DNA of 64,000 bases, taken from the NCBI GenBank assembly GCA_964352225.1, contig CAYGRM010000001.1, positions 49,254 to 113,253 on the forward strand, read 5' to 3'. Both the position numbers and the translations under genes were made by a program. The stretch is from CAJQQY01 sp964352225. Lineage in GTDB: Bacteria > Bacteroidota > Bacteroidia > Chitinophagales > Saprospiraceae. Positions within the stretch are counted from its first letter, which is position 1; every line of letters starts with the position of its first letter. The notes beneath the pieces are model-generated. The model was not told where the DNA came from. It was given only the letters and a program-made list of their open reading frames with translations, and ran no database searches. This document shows positions 1 to 8,637 of the stretch, in pieces.

Positions 1-1958
1 ATTTTTTGATAATGGTCATCAGCATCCATTCCCATAATCATGGCACGTCGAGTTTGCAAATCTCCCATCACATCACCCATTACATCGCTTGAACAAAGTA
101 CTTCCAGTTCGTAAATTGGTTCTAGCAATTGTGGTCGAGCTTCGTTAAATGCATTTTTAAAGGCATTCGTCGCTGCTAACATAAATGCCATATCATTGGA
201 ATCTACTGGGTGCATTTTTCCATCATAAATACAGACTCGAATATCCTGGCAATAGGAACCGGTAAGTGGTCCTTCTTCCATTTTTGACATCACACCTTTT
301 TTGATGGCATTGGAATATTTTGCATCTATCGAACCTCCAACTATACACCAAAGGAAAACTAATTTTCCGCCCCAAGGCAATTCATCTTCCTCGGTATTTC
401 TAACATTCAGTCCTGCAGGTGGTGGCATTCCTTCGTAGTAAGGTTCGATACGCATATGCACTTCTCCAAACTGTCCTGAACCTCCACTTTGTTTTTTATG
501 TCGATAAACGTTACTCGCTTCTTTAGTGATCGTTTCACGGTAAGAAATTTTTGGACGAATAAATTCCATCGAAATATTATTCACTTTTTCAATTCGATAC
601 TTGGTGATGTCCAAGTGTAATTGCCCTTGACCGTGAATAATCGTTTGTTTTAAAGTAGCAGATTGTTCTACAATTAAGGTAGGATCCTCCGAAGCTATTT
701 GATGCAATGCTTTGACTAATTTTTCCATATCCGCTTTGCTTGGTGGATTTACAGCTGTACGGATTCGCGGCTCTGGGAAATGAATTGGATCAATTCGCTG
801 AGTCATTCCTTTTCCTCCTAAAGTGTCATTAGTCAATGCCTCTTTTAATTTCACGGTTACGCCAATATCTCCTGCAGCAAGTTCATCTACGGCATCTCTA
901 GACTTTCCATTGGCCTCATATAACTGCCCAAATCTTTCTCCATTTCGGGTTCTAGAGTTGTGTAGCTCAGTTCCTCCTGCTAATTTGCCCGAGTATACTT
1001 TGAAATAAGAAACCGTTCCAACTCGTGGTTCAGACATGGTTTTATAAACAAAAACAGCAGGCTCTCCATTTGGATCACATACTAATTCGCTTCCATCTTC
1101 TAACATTGCTGCTGGTCTGTCAGCAGGCGATGGAGCAATATCATTGATGAATCCCATGATTCTACCACTTCCCATATTTCGAGTAGCAGAACAACAGAAG
1201 ACGGGGAAAATACTTTGATTCGCTAACGCAATGGTTAACCCTTTTGCTAAATCGGATTCATTTAAGTTGCCTTCTTCAAAGAACTTTTCCATTAATCCTT
1301 CTTCATTTTCAGCAGCAGCTTCGACTAACTGATTATGAATTTCTTGAGCTTTTTCCATCACGGAATCTGGGATAGGCTGTTTTTCAGGTTTGCCTCCTCC
1401 ATCTGGGAAAACGTACATGGTCATTCTCAAACAATCCACAATAGAATTTAATCCAATTCCAGTATGCAACGGAAATTGAACTGGTATTACTTTATTACCA
1501 AATCGTTGTTTAGCTTGTTCTAAGGTAGTATCGTAATCAGCCTTTTCATTATCCAATTGATTGACGACAAACATGGTGGGCGTATTAAATTTTTCAATAT
1601 ATTCCCACATCAATTCGGTTCCTACCTCAACTCCTCCTTTAGCATTCAAAAGCATCAGAGCAGTATCTGCAACTTTCAAACTCGAAATCACTTCTCCGAT
1701 AAAATCATCGAACCCTGGAGTGTCAATAATATTAATTTTACTATTCTTCCATTTTACATGCATCAGCGAACTGAAAATAGAATTACCTCTTTCCATTTCG
1801 ATAAAGGTGTAATCAGATATTGTGTTTTGATCTTCCACCGTACCTCTACGGTTAATCGCACCTGACTCAAAAAGCATGGTTTCTGCGAAGGTGGTTTTAC
1901 CGCACCCTGGATGTCCGAGCAGAACTACGTTCCGTATATTCTTCGTATCGTAAGCCAT
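1..1958 (-). CDS. Elongation factor G-like GTPase, C-terminus cut by window edge
   Basis: Translational GTPase of the EF-G family, 652 codons visible; the gene runs off the left end. Start is the ATG at 1958-1956. Seen: P-loop GHPGCGKTT (residues 15-23), DTPG (79-82) and a G4 motif NQLD (133-136), followed by domain II and the domain III/IV region. The P-loop differs from the AHIDAGKTT of canonical EF-G, the switch I stretch reads EMERGNSI rather than ERGITI, and G4 has Gln for the usual Lys. These point to the EF-G-like paralogue class (EF-G2) rather than the main fusA product. EF-G family proteins move tRNA on, or recycle, ribosomes; the exact role of this paralogue is unknown. Family call sure, subclass likely. 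Confidence 0.9.
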   Translation of the reverse strand, partial: MAYDTKNIRNVVLLGHPGCGKTTFAETMLFESGAINRRGTVEDQNTISDYTFIEMERGNSIFSSLMHVKWKNSKINIIDTPGFDDFIGEVISSLKVADTALMLLNAKGGVEVGTELMWEYIEKFNTPTMFVVNQLDNEKADYDTTLEQAKQRFGNKVIPVQFPLHTGIGLNSIVDCLRMTMYVFPDGGGKPEKQPIPDSVMEKAQEIHNQLVEAAAENEEGLMEKFFEEGNLNESDLAKGLTIALANQSIFPVFCCSATRNMGSGRIMGFINDIAPSPADRPAAMLEDGSELVCDPNGEPAVFVYKTMSEPRVGTVSYFKVYSGKLAGGTELHNSRTRNGERFGQLYEANGKSRDAVDELAAGDIGVTVKLKEALTNDTLGGKGMTQRIDPIHFPEPRIRTAVNPPSKADMEKLVKALHQIASEDPTLIVEQSATLKQTIIHGQGQLHLDITKYRIEKVNNISMEFIRPKISYRETITKEASNVYRHKKQSGGSGQFGEVHMRIEPYYEGMPPPAGLNVRNTEEDELPWGGKLVFLWCIVGGSIDAKYSNAIKKGVMSKMEEGPLTGSYCQDIRVCIYDGKMHPVDSNDMAFMLAATNAFKNAFNEARPQLLEPIYELEVLCSSDVMGDVMGDLQTRRAMIMGMDADDHYQK

Positions 1959-2073
1959 AGGTAAGTTGAGTTTTTGTAGGAATAGAAATAGATCAACTAA
2001 AAAAAGGAAGGATGAAAATTTGAACGGCAGCTTGATGATGTGAAATATTTATCAAGTTATAATCAATCAAAAC

Positions 2074-2099
2074 AGGCGATTAGCAAACGCTAATCGCCT
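2074..2099. terminator. Perfect 11-bp hairpin upstream of the EF-G-like gene
   Basis: Stem AGGCGATTAGC (2074-2084), loop AAAC, stem GCTAATCGCCT (2089-2099). Read on the minus strand it is followed by TGTTTTGATT, so it may be a second terminator for transcription coming from the genes at 2695-4617. It could also be a leader structure of the EF-G-like gene, whose ATG lies 116 bases away. Confidence 0.45.
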
Positions 2100-2391
2100 A
2101 TTTCAATACCGACATATTTGTTCAAAGTTTTTGTCCATTTTAGAAAGATGATTTTTTATTCCGTGGTTAAAAAATAAAAAAATATAGTTTTATCTACTAT
2201 CTAAATAAGTAGCCTGATGAAGTTAGGGAATAAAAACCAAACAGACAAAAATTTGCCCTTTAAAAATTATTTTAAAATTAAATTTCATTTAAAATCTTAA
2301 ACAAAAACATAAAACAATCATTTTAGCCATAGTCAGAATATAAAAACAATAGTCTAAGTCACTAAACTTCATCCTTCTTGTCCCTTCGGGC

Positions 2392-2541
2392 AATGTCATT
2401 GACATAAGCGATTTTTTGAAAATCGATTTAAGAACGCTTCGCTAAGGATTTGAGATTTGAGATTTGAGAAGCGTTCCTTGTTCCTTGTTCCTTGTTCCTT
2501 GTTCCTTGTTCGATATTCAAATTCCTTATGTCAATGACATT
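2392..2541. repeat. Palindromic MITE/REP-like element with 17-bp inverted ends
   Basis: Perfect inverted repeat AATGTCATTGACATAAG (2392-2408) and its complement (2525-2541). Each arm contains the palindrome ATGTCATTGACAT. Outside both arms lie small TTCG-loop hairpins (CCTTCGGG at 2383-2390 and CTCCTTCGGGAG at 2544-2555). A second inverted pair, GAACGCTTC (2432-2440) and GAAGCGTTC (2468-2476), is nested inside. There is no ORF, so if mobile it would depend on a transposase elsewhere. Confidence 0.6.
2447..2511. repeat. Two neighbouring heptanucleotide tandem repeats
   Basis: GATTTGA occurs three times in a row at 2447-2467, and GTTCCTT five times plus a partial copy at 2473-2511. Both have a 7-bp period and both sit inside the loop of the palindromic element 2392-2541. 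The copy number is likely to vary by slippage. Confidence 0.8.
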
Positions 2542-2561
2542 ACCTCCTTCGGGAGGAGACA

Positions 2562-2596
2562 TAAAAAAAGCGAATCATCTTTCGACAATTCGCTTT
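2562..2596 (-). terminator. Rho-independent terminator of the OmpA/coiled-coil pair
   Basis: On the minus strand: stem AAAGCGAAT (complement of 2588-2596), stem ATTCGCTTT (complement of 2567-2575) and a run of T residues. It lies 99 bases past the stop of the gene at 2695-3732. Confidence 0.8.
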
Positions 2597-2694
2597 AAAT
2601 CATGGTTATGTTGTTTCATTTTCAGAAACAACCCTTTTGTTTTTCGTTTTATGCTTTCAGTCTGGAAATTTGTTTATTAAGAAAAAAATATTTT

Positions 2695-3732
2695 CTACTC
2701 CATAAAACTTTCAGCTTGCCCCACCCAATCATCTTTCTCTATTCTTCCTGGGAAAAACTGAATCGCATCAGTAATTAAACTAATTGATTCCTCATTCAAC
2801 ATACTCACTTGCTCGAAAGTATAAATACCAATATCATTTAATTTCATTTCGATAAAAGGTCCAATACCTTCTATTTTTTTCAAGTCATCTTTTTCAGAGA
2901 TGTTCGCTCTTGGAATTTTTGTCCCAAGCATTTCTCCTATTTTCGCTTTTGCCCGCTCACCTCTTTCTTGAGGAGACATTTCTCCAAAATCTTCTTCTAA
3001 TACTTCATCATCAAAAGAATCTGGAACTTCTACAACTGGAGCGTCACTCAAATCCAATACTTCTTCGCCAGTTTCAATATCAATTCCTGTAGAACTTCCT
3101 CCACCAACAATTACCGGATTAGATGCTCCCAAAGTACTTTTTTCAAGATTTGCCATCTCTACCTTTAAGTTAGCATTTTCCAAAACTAACTTTTCCAACT
3201 TTTCTTCGATCAAAGATATACGATCATTTTGCATCTCATCAATCATTGTAGTCGAACCATCTAAGCCATTCCCATTATTACCATCAATATCTACAACGGT
3301 ATTAGGATCCATAATCACTCCCCCAGCTCCAATTCCACTCAATTGATTGGCATAATTAAGGTTCTCTTCTTGCAGCCTTTCCAATTGCTCGCGAGCAGAT
3401 CTTAATTCAGTTTGATAATGCATTTTCTCATTAGTCAAGCGAGTGATGTCGTCAGACATTTCGTTGGCACGTGCTTCTGCAATTTTTAAATCATCTTCTT
3501 TTTTCTCAAACTGCTCCACCAATAGATCATATTGAGTTCGAAGCGATTTAAGATCAGTTTCTTTTTGCGCTAATTCTCTTTTTAACCTTTTGATTTTGCC
3601 CGCTCTCGACCAAGCTCCAAACAAAAGGCCCAACAAAAAAGATACGCCTAAAAAAACCAATACCGCAATACTGTCTTCCGTATTCATTGCAGTAAAAAGG
3701 TCTGTCCAAAATGTTTTAAATTGTTCCATCAT
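2695..3732 (-). CDS. Membrane-anchored coiled-coil protein with C-terminal HhH domain
   Basis: 345-residue protein. Residues about 20-40 form one membrane helix (VLVFLGVSFLLGLLFGAW), followed by a basic stop-transfer stretch and a charged coiled coil from about 48 to 125, a low-complexity linker rich in Asn/Gly/Asp, and a C-terminal helix-hairpin-helix segment (KKIEGIGPFIEMKL and on, about 285-340) of the type found in the Bacteroidota 'flap endonuclease-like' HhH family and ribosomal L21-associated domains. The family is common in Bacteroidota beside OmpA-like genes, as here: the upstream OmpA gene ends 18 bases before this ATG, so the two form an operon. Function unknown; nucleic-acid contact through the HhH is inference. 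The topology predicts a cytoplasmic C-terminal part. Confidence 0.75.
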   Translation of the reverse strand: MMEQFKTFWTDLFTAMNTEDSIAVLVFLGVSFLLGLLFGAWSRAGKIKRLKRELAQKETDLKSLRTQYDLLVEQFEKKEDDLKIAEARANEMSDDITRLTNEKMHYQTELRSAREQLERLQEENLNYANQLSGIGAGGVIMDPNTVVDIDGNNGNGLDGSTTMIDEMQNDRISLIEEKLEKLVLENANLKVEMANLEKSTLGASNPVIVGGGSSTGIDIETGEEVLDLSDAPVVEVPDSFDDEVLEEDFGEMSPQERGERAKAKIGEMLGTKIPRANISEKDDLKKIEGIGPFIEMKLNDIGIYTFEQVSMLNEESISLITDAIQFFPGRIEKDDWVGQAESFME

Positions 3733-3750
3733 TATTTTGAGTGTTTCAGG

Positions 3751-4617
3751 TTATTCTATAATTAAGTTTATTCTTCGGTTTTTTGCTCTACCTTCAGGCG
3801 TTTTGTTAGTTGCCATTGGTTCTTTTTCACCTTTTGATTCAATTTTGATTTCAGTTTGAATCCCTACTTGATTTGCGATATAACCTTTAGCACTATCCGC
3901 TCTTCTATATCCCAAGTCTTTGTTGTAAGCATCTCCTCCTGTCTTATCTGTATGACCTATAATTCTTAAAGTTTTATCAGGGTTCAATTCAAAGTAAGTT
4001 TTCATCGAATCGGCATAACTCAAAAAAGCATCTCCTGGATTAAACTCATCTGAATCACTTTCAAAGTTAGATTCAGAAAAAGTCATATTGGTAAAAGAGA
4101 ATTGTACGTTAGCTAAATCATTATCTGTTTTTTCCAAAATTTCAAAAATAACTGGTTCTTGAAATTCTTCACTTGTTGACAAAGAACGATCATAAGTAAT
4201 TCGATCGGCTGGAATTCCTAAGTCAATCAACATGTTCCCAATCGCCTGCGCACGAGCATATCCTATATTATCAATAAAACCTACTTCAATATCACTTTCA
4301 CTTTCCAAAAACCGGCCGGTGATCTTTAACTTTTTCTCCTCATGATCAATCATATAGGAAACGATTCCATCAAGAAATGCTAAATTACTAGAATCGGTTG
4401 TTGGTTGAGAAATACCTTCTTGAAAAGAAAACTGATTGTATCCTTCCAAAATATTTTCATCGCCAAAAGAAAGGTTGAGATTTTTAAGACGCTCAGGAGT
4501 GGTTGGCTCTTCGACAACTTCTTGTGGTTCGCAATGCTTCTTAATTTCACACACATAATAATAGCGTGCAACAGATGCCCACAATCCAAATATCAGAATA
4601 CCTAGCAAGAGTCTCAT
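3751..4617 (-). CDS. OmpA-family peptidoglycan-binding protein
   Basis: 288 residues. A hydrophobic N-terminus (MRLLLGILIFGLWAS) acts as membrane anchor or signal, with no lipobox Cys. Two OmpA-type halves follow: a degenerate one at about 55-160 (with LKITGRFLESESDIEVG and GYARAQAIGNML) and a canonical C-terminal one at about 185-288 with GHTDKTGGDAYNKDLGYRRA and RAKNRRI. These motifs bind diaminopimelate in peptidoglycan. It probably links the inner membrane or envelope to the wall. First gene of a two-gene operon with the coiled-coil/HhH protein downstream; the pair ends at the terminator at 2562-2596. Confidence 0.85.
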   Translation of the reverse strand: MRLLLGILIFGLWASVARYYYVCEIKKHCEPQEVVEEPTTPERLKNLNLSFGDENILEGYNQFSFQEGISQPTTDSSNLAFLDGIVSYMIDHEEKKLKITGRFLESESDIEVGFIDNIGYARAQAIGNMLIDLGIPADRITYDRSLSTSEEFQEPVIFEILEKTDNDLANVQFSFTNMTFSESNFESDSDEFNPGDAFLSYADSMKTYFELNPDKTLRIIGHTDKTGGDAYNKDLGYRRADSAKGYIANQVGIQTEIKIESKGEKEPMATNKTPEGRAKNRRINLIIE

Positions 4618-4900
4618 CTATACGGTGGTTTTATTTTTTTGAGAAAAAAGATTTGTAAATGTATTGTTTTTTTTCAAAATACTTTCACAAATTACAAGGA
4701 CATTTATTTGAAAAGCTAATTTATTGAAAATCAGGGATTTATAAGGCAATTATAGTGAAAAATTTCGGAGCCAGTTTTCAGGTTGGTCGCTAAACTCTCG
4801 GTCAGGGGGGTCAAGGGCTTTTTGATTTCCCCAAAGTATTGCCTTCTTAATATCTTAAAGTTGGGAAGAACACGAAGCCCCTGACTCCTTTTCCCAAATA
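4618..4900. other. Intergenic region upstream of the OmpA gene
   Basis: No ORF. AT-rich near the OmpA start, then a more GC-rich patch at about 4765-4890 containing an inverted pair GTCAGGGG (4801-4808) and CCCCTGAC (4878-4885). It must contain the promoter of the OmpA operon (minus strand). No known riboswitch or RNA family is recognised in it. Confidence 0.4.
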
Positions 4901-4938
4901 AAAAAGGGACTCAACATTTACTGCTGAATCCCTTTTTT
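4901..4938 (-). terminator. Terminator after clpS
   Basis: Stem AAAAAGGGA (4901-4909) pairs with TCCCTTTTT (4929-4937) around a 19-base loop. The A-run gives a T-tract on the minus strand right after the clpS stop, and the T-run serves the plus strand, so it can act in both directions. Confidence 0.75.
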
Positions 4939-4957
4939 AATCTTTTATAAAAAATAC

Positions 4958-5260
4958 TTACGCTGGAATTTCCTCAATCACAGCTGAAAGTCCCTTATCA
5001 ACCAATGCATCTTTTTTAGGTCTTAACTCATTAAAAGAAGCAGTCTTAACAATTGCTTTTCCTTTGAAATGGATCAACATCGCACATTGCTCTGCCTGCT
5101 CGGGACTATGTTGAAGAATATCAATAAAACAATCAATCACCCAATCAAATGTATTATGATCATCATTATAGACAACCAACTGTGATTGATTTCCAATCTC
5201 CTCTAAAACCTCTTCCAACACATCTACATCCGTTTCTTCTTGAGTATGATATTTTATCAT
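4958..5260 (-). CDS. clpS: ATP-dependent Clp protease adaptor ClpS
   Basis: 100 residues, the normal size of the family. The N-end-rule adaptor fold is recognisable: YNDDHNTFDWVIDCF (about 51-65) is the substrate-binding segment whose Asp/His residues hold the N-terminal amino group, followed by AEQCAMLIHFKGKAIVK, the helix and strand that contact ClpA/ClpC. The protein delivers proteins with bulky N-terminal residues to a ClpAP-type protease in the cytoplasm. Single-gene unit with its own terminator (4901-4938). The flexible N-terminal arm (residues 1-45) is acidic, as usual. Confidence 0.93.
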   Translation of the reverse strand: MIKYHTQEETDVDVLEEVLEEIGNQSQLVVYNDDHNTFDWVIDCFIDILQHSPEQAEQCAMLIHFKGKAIVKTASFNELRPKKDALVDKGLSAVIEEIPA

Positions 5261-5360
5261 CTAACTATTTATTTGATTTTAAAAAAAGCATTTCAAATAT
5301 AAGAAATTATAATGAGAAAAAGCAAGTGATTCTTTTACTTTTCCCATCATTTAAAATACA

Positions 5361-5402
5361 AAAAACTGAACGACCATTTTGAGGAAATCGTTCAGCTTTT
5401 TC
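5361..5402. terminator. Bidirectional terminator between peroxiredoxin and clpS
   Basis: Stem CTGAACGA (5366-5373) with TCGTTCAG (5388-5395), flanked by A6 on the left and TTTTT on the right. It ends the minus-strand peroxiredoxin transcript, 90 bases after that stop codon. Confidence 0.75.
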
Positions 5403-5491
5403 TTAATTAATCAGAAAAAAGTACTTTTATAATTAGGCGATCATATTTTAAAAACTCGCCTACAACTACTAATCTGATACGATCACCTAAC

Positions 5492-5962
5492 TTAATTCAA
5501 CTTAGCCAATGCCGCTTTTACCGCATCAAAATTTGGTAAGTCACCTGCTGATTCCAAAACTTCTGCATACTGAATCATTCCTTCTTTGTCAATCACGAAA
5601 GCAGAACGTTTCGACACACCTTTCATATCCAATACAAAATCTTCGTAAAATGCACCGTAAGCTCGTGATACATTTTTATTAAAATCAGAAAGCAATTGGA
5701 AATTATAATTCTCTGCTTTTTTGAATTGTTCTAGCGTAAATAATGAATCAACTGAAACTGCCAAAACCTCTGCATCCAAACCTTCATAACTCGCAATATC
5801 ATCTCTCATCGTACACAATTCAGTTGTACAAACACCCGTAAATGCCAAAGGGAAAAATAATAAAACAACATTTTTTCCTTTGTAATCTGCTAATGATACC
5901 TCTGCTTTTTCGGTATTTCTTAAAGTAAAGTTAGGTGCTTTGCTTCCTACAGTAATTTCCAT
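5492..5962 (-). CDS. Peroxiredoxin (AhpC/TSA family, AhpE/BCP-like)
   Basis: 156 residues, cytoplasmic (no signal). The thioredoxin-fold redoxin domain spans the whole protein. The peroxidatic Cys is C45 in FTGVCTTELC with the activating Thr42; Arg in the later KRSAFVID segment completes the active site. A second Cys (C50) could act as resolving residue, as in atypical 2-Cys/BCP enzymes, while the FPLAFTGVCT context resembles AhpE. It reduces hydroperoxides with thiol donors. Monocistronic; a -7 element TATCTTTG sits 59 bases upstream, before the palindromic element at 6038-6200. Confidence 0.9.
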   Translation of the reverse strand: MEITVGSKAPNFTLRNTEKAEVSLADYKGKNVVLLFFPLAFTGVCTTELCTMRDDIASYEGLDAEVLAVSVDSLFTLEQFKKAENYNFQLLSDFNKNVSRAYGAFYEDFVLDMKGVSKRSAFVIDKEGMIQYAEVLESAGDLPNFDAVKAALAKLN

Positions 5963-6020
5963 TTTATTTTAATTTTTTTATTAAAAAATATGATTGTGAA
6001 AAAGTTTATCTAAACTTGCG

Positions 6021-6028
6021 CAAAGATA
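6021..6028 (-). promoter_or_regulatory. Bacteroidota -7 element of the peroxiredoxin gene
   Basis: TATCTTTG on the minus strand fits TAnnTTTG and lies 59 bases before the ATG at 5962. No clear TTTG -33 box is seen at 19 bp spacing. Confidence 0.5.
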
Positions 6029-6037
6029 AAAATATGT

Positions 6038-6200
6038 AGACTTTATTCTATGGAATTTTGAATGAAGAAAAATTTTGGATTTTGTTCTCAACCTAGAAAC
6101 GCACGGAATCTAATCCCCTTAGGGCTTAAGATGAGTACGTGACGAAGGATGAAAACAAAAGGCTGATTTTTATTATTCAAAATTCCATAGAATAAAGTCT
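6038..6200. repeat. 163-bp MITE-like element with 25-bp perfect terminal inverted repeats
   Basis: Positions 6038-6062 and 6176-6200 are exact inverted copies (ends AGACTTTATTC and GAATAAAGTCT). The 113-bp interior has no ORF. It lies between the divergent peroxiredoxin and EamA genes, starting just upstream of the peroxiredoxin -7 element. No obvious target-site duplication. Could be a non-autonomous transposon or a long-hairpin RNA. Confidence 0.65.
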
Positions 6201-6227
6201 TGAACAACCAATTATCAATATTGTTGA

Positions 6228-7095
6228 ATGAATCCAACTCGAAAAGCATATCTACAACTTCATATTGCAGTTTTACTTTTTGGTTTTACGGCCATTTTGG
6301 GAAATGATAAATTGATTTCTATTCCTGCTATTTCTATTGTTTGGTGGCGAGTTTTATTTACCTCGATTAGTTTATTTTTTCTCATCAACCTGGGAAAAAC
6401 GCTAAGCAAAATTCCAAAGAAATACTTGTGGCAATACATGGTCATTGGAGCAATTGTAGCTTTGCATTGGATCTGTTTTTTTGGATCTGTAAAGTNNNNN
6501 NNNNNGTATGGCTACGGTAGCACTTTTTACCGCCTTTCTAGAGCCCTTGGTTTTAAAAACAAAATTTCAAAAAAAGGATTTACTGCTTGGGGTTTTAGTT
6601 ATCCCTGGAATGGCTTTGGTGGTTGGGAATGTGAGTTCCGAGATGTGGTTGGGAATTGCAGTTGGATTGCTTTCTGCATTTTTAGCTTCGGTATTTTCGG
6701 TATGGAATAAAATGATTATTCACGAAGCTGACCCTCGAGATATTACTTTTTTGGAGATGAGTAGTGGATGGTTATTTGTTAGTTTGATTTTGCCATTTAT
6801 TATGCATTTCGATAAAAATGTAGCATTTATTCCAGTTGGATTGGATTGGATTTATTTAATTTTGTTGGCATTAGTTTGTACCACTTTAGCTTATGTACTT
6901 TCGCTTCGAGCCTTGAAACATTTATCTGCTTTTGCTTCGATGTTGACCTATAATTTGGAACCTGTTTATGGAATTTTGATCGCTTACTTTTTTTTGGATG
7001 AGAAATTATCGGCAGGTTTTTACATAGGAGTTTTGATAGTTTTGGGAGCGGTTTTTATGTATCCACTTTTGAATAAAAAGAGCAAGCTAAAATAA
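6228..7095 (+). CDS. EamA/DMT-family transporter (interrupted by assembly gap)
   Basis: Drug/metabolite transporter superfamily permease with ten membrane helices in two EamA repeats. The N-terminal part reads LHIAVLLFGFTAILG and WWRVLFTSISLFFLIN; the C-terminal repeat carries LRALKHLSAFASML and NLEPVYGILIAYFFL, typical of EamA. Reading frame changes across the Ns at 6496-6505: the left half is in the frame of 6228 and the right half in the frame of 6508. Alignment to the family (FFGSVK, then usually about nine residues, then MATVALF) suggests the true gap is near 30 bases rather than ten. So this is one intact gene of about 290 residues with an assembly gap, not a frameshift mutant. Substrate unknown. 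Confidence 0.85.
6496..6505. other. Assembly gap (10 N) inside the EamA transporter
   Basis: Ten Ns placed as a fixed-length filler. The surrounding frames do not match, so the real length is not ten. Confidence 0.95.
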
Positions 7096-7226
7096 AGTAA
7101 CGTAATTTCTCTTCCCCTGTCAGTTGTTCACTTTACCACTTTCCAGTTTTTTTTATTAAAAAAAACATTTAACTCAACCTAACCTACAATAAGGTTGTTG
7201 TTCAAAGTAATCCAACTTACTTTATC

Positions 7227-7754
7227 ATGTTTTTACTAAAAGCTCCCTTTTTTATCTTCGTATTATTTTGTTTTTCACCCTTTGGGTTAAAAAGTCAAGA
7301 AATTTCTTTTCCTAAGCATTCAATCATTTTGGATGCAGGAGGAATTGGTGGCTACGGTTCTATTAACTACGAACGTGCATTTTTTTTGAAAAAAAAACAC
7401 CTTATATCTTATAAAGTTGGAGCCTCTATTTTTCGATTTAAAGATTTTGAGAGAGAATTAAATCCTGATCTATTATTTCCAATTAGTGTACAGTATAATC
7501 GAAATTTTAAAAATCATCGAACCTTTCTTGGAATAGGACAAACTATTTCAAGTATTGTAAAAGCCTCTTCTGATTTTAGCACAAAAGTGAGAAAAACTAG
7601 GTTTAGTTTAAGCTATATTATTGGTTGGCGCTTTCAAAAAACCAACAATCCCTTTTCCTTCCAAGTAAGTTATACTCCAATTTTAGAGCGATATACAACA
7701 TTCCAACATTGGGGAGGAATCAGTTTCGGATATTCCTTTTTTCAAAAAAAATAA
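7227..7754 (+). CDS. Secreted/outer-membrane beta-strand protein, unknown
   Basis: 175 residues with a signal peptide (MFLLKAPFFIFVLFCFSPFGLKSQ, SPI-like). The mature part has alternating amphipathic strands (ISYKVGASIF, GISFGYSFF) and ends in aromatic FGYSFFQKK, as expected for a small outer-membrane barrel. No specific family recognised. Its stop codon is two bases before the ATG of the first GDPD lipoprotein, so the two are co-transcribed and probably translationally coupled. Confidence 0.65.
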   Translation: MFLLKAPFFIFVLFCFSPFGLKSQEISFPKHSIILDAGGIGGYGSINYERAFFLKKKHLISYKVGASIFRFKDFERELNPDLLFPISVQYNRNFKNHRTFLGIGQTISSIVKASSDFSTKVRKTRFSLSYIIGWRFQKTNNPFSFQVSYTPILERYTTFQHWGGISFGYSFFQKK

Positions 7755-7756
7755 AT

Positions 7757-8581
7757 ATGAGAAACTTAATTTTAATGACACTCTTTCTTACTTTTTTCTC
7801 TTGTCAAAAAGTAGATATTGATCTTTCTCAAGTTAGCAATCTTAACAATGATAAAATTTCACCATTTGGACACGCTGGAATGGGAATCGCTTCACATTTT
7901 CCAATCAATTCATTTGAGTCAATTAGTAATGCTTTAAACCTAGGAGCGAAAGGTGTTGAGATTGATATTCAGATGACTAAAGATTCTGTTTTAATACTTT
8001 TTCATGATAAGACATTGGAGGAACAAACTGATTTGGAGGGTTTGATTGCTGAAAATAATTGGAATTATATTAAGCAAGCAACTTATAAAAATCCACTTTT
8101 CGGGGAGTACAAAATTGTATCGCTCGACCAATTATTAGGGAATTTAAAAAACGTAAAAGACTATTATTTTTTGTTAGATTTTAAATTATACCAACCCAAC
8201 AATTCGGATCAATATGTTTCTACTTATATCAACGCAGTAACTAGAACGATTGATAAATATGGATTAGAAAACAATGTACTTCCAGCTTTTTTTCCAAAAA
8301 AATATTTAAAAAAATTAAAATCAGTTCGCCCAAATTACAAAATAATCATTAATGATACTTTTGAAGATGGTATTTTATTAGCTGACGAATTAGACGCCTA
8401 TGGAATCGTTCTAAGAAACGAATTGACCACAAAAAATCAAATTGAGCAAGCTCATGATTTAAATATCCACGTTTATCTTTTTGGTGTTCATTCAAAAAAT
8501 GAAAATTTGGAAGCTATTGAAAAACACCCTGATTTTATTCTTACGGATAAGATCAAATATTTGATAAAAGTTTTGAATTAG
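7757..8581 (+). CDS. Glycerophosphodiester phosphodiesterase-family lipoprotein, copy 1
   Basis: 274 residues. The start is ATG 7757; a longer frame begins at 7625 but overlaps the upstream gene, and only the 7757 start gives a lipoprotein signal (MRNLILMTLFLTFFSC, lipid Cys16). GDPD TIM-barrel motifs: FGHAGMG in place of the usual AHRG, VEIDIQMTKDS (metal-binding Glu/Asp) and FHDKTLEEQT (second catalytic His). The family hydrolyses glycerophosphodiesters. HAG for HRG loses the conserved Arg, although Gly/Ala-rich forms seem to be a Bacteroidota subfamily trait. It is followed 57 bases later by a close paralogue. Confidence 0.85.
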   Translation: MRNLILMTLFLTFFSCQKVDIDLSQVSNLNNDKISPFGHAGMGIASHFPINSFESISNALNLGAKGVEIDIQMTKDSVLILFHDKTLEEQTDLEGLIAENNWNYIKQATYKNPLFGEYKIVSLDQLLGNLKNVKDYYFLLDFKLYQPNNSDQYVSTYINAVTRTIDKYGLENNVLPAFFPKKYLKKLKSVRPNYKIIINDTFEDGILLADELDAYGIVLRNELTTKNQIEQAHDLNIHVYLFGVHSKNENLEAIEKHPDFILTDKIKYLIKVLN

Positions 8582-8637
8582 GCATTTATTTCTGTTAAAA
8601 TTGTTCTTTCATTTTGTTGTGTTCAAAAATATAGAAA

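Noticed and set aside
2447..2511. CRISPR-like array
   Set aside because: Units are 7 bp, without spacers, and no cas genes are present.
6228..7095. Frameshifted (pseudo) EamA gene
   Set aside because: The frame change coincides exactly with the N gap, and both halves are fully family-like.
7625..7756. Extension of GDPD copy 1
   Set aside because: Overlaps the upstream gene in another frame, and only the 7757 start produces a lipoprotein signal.
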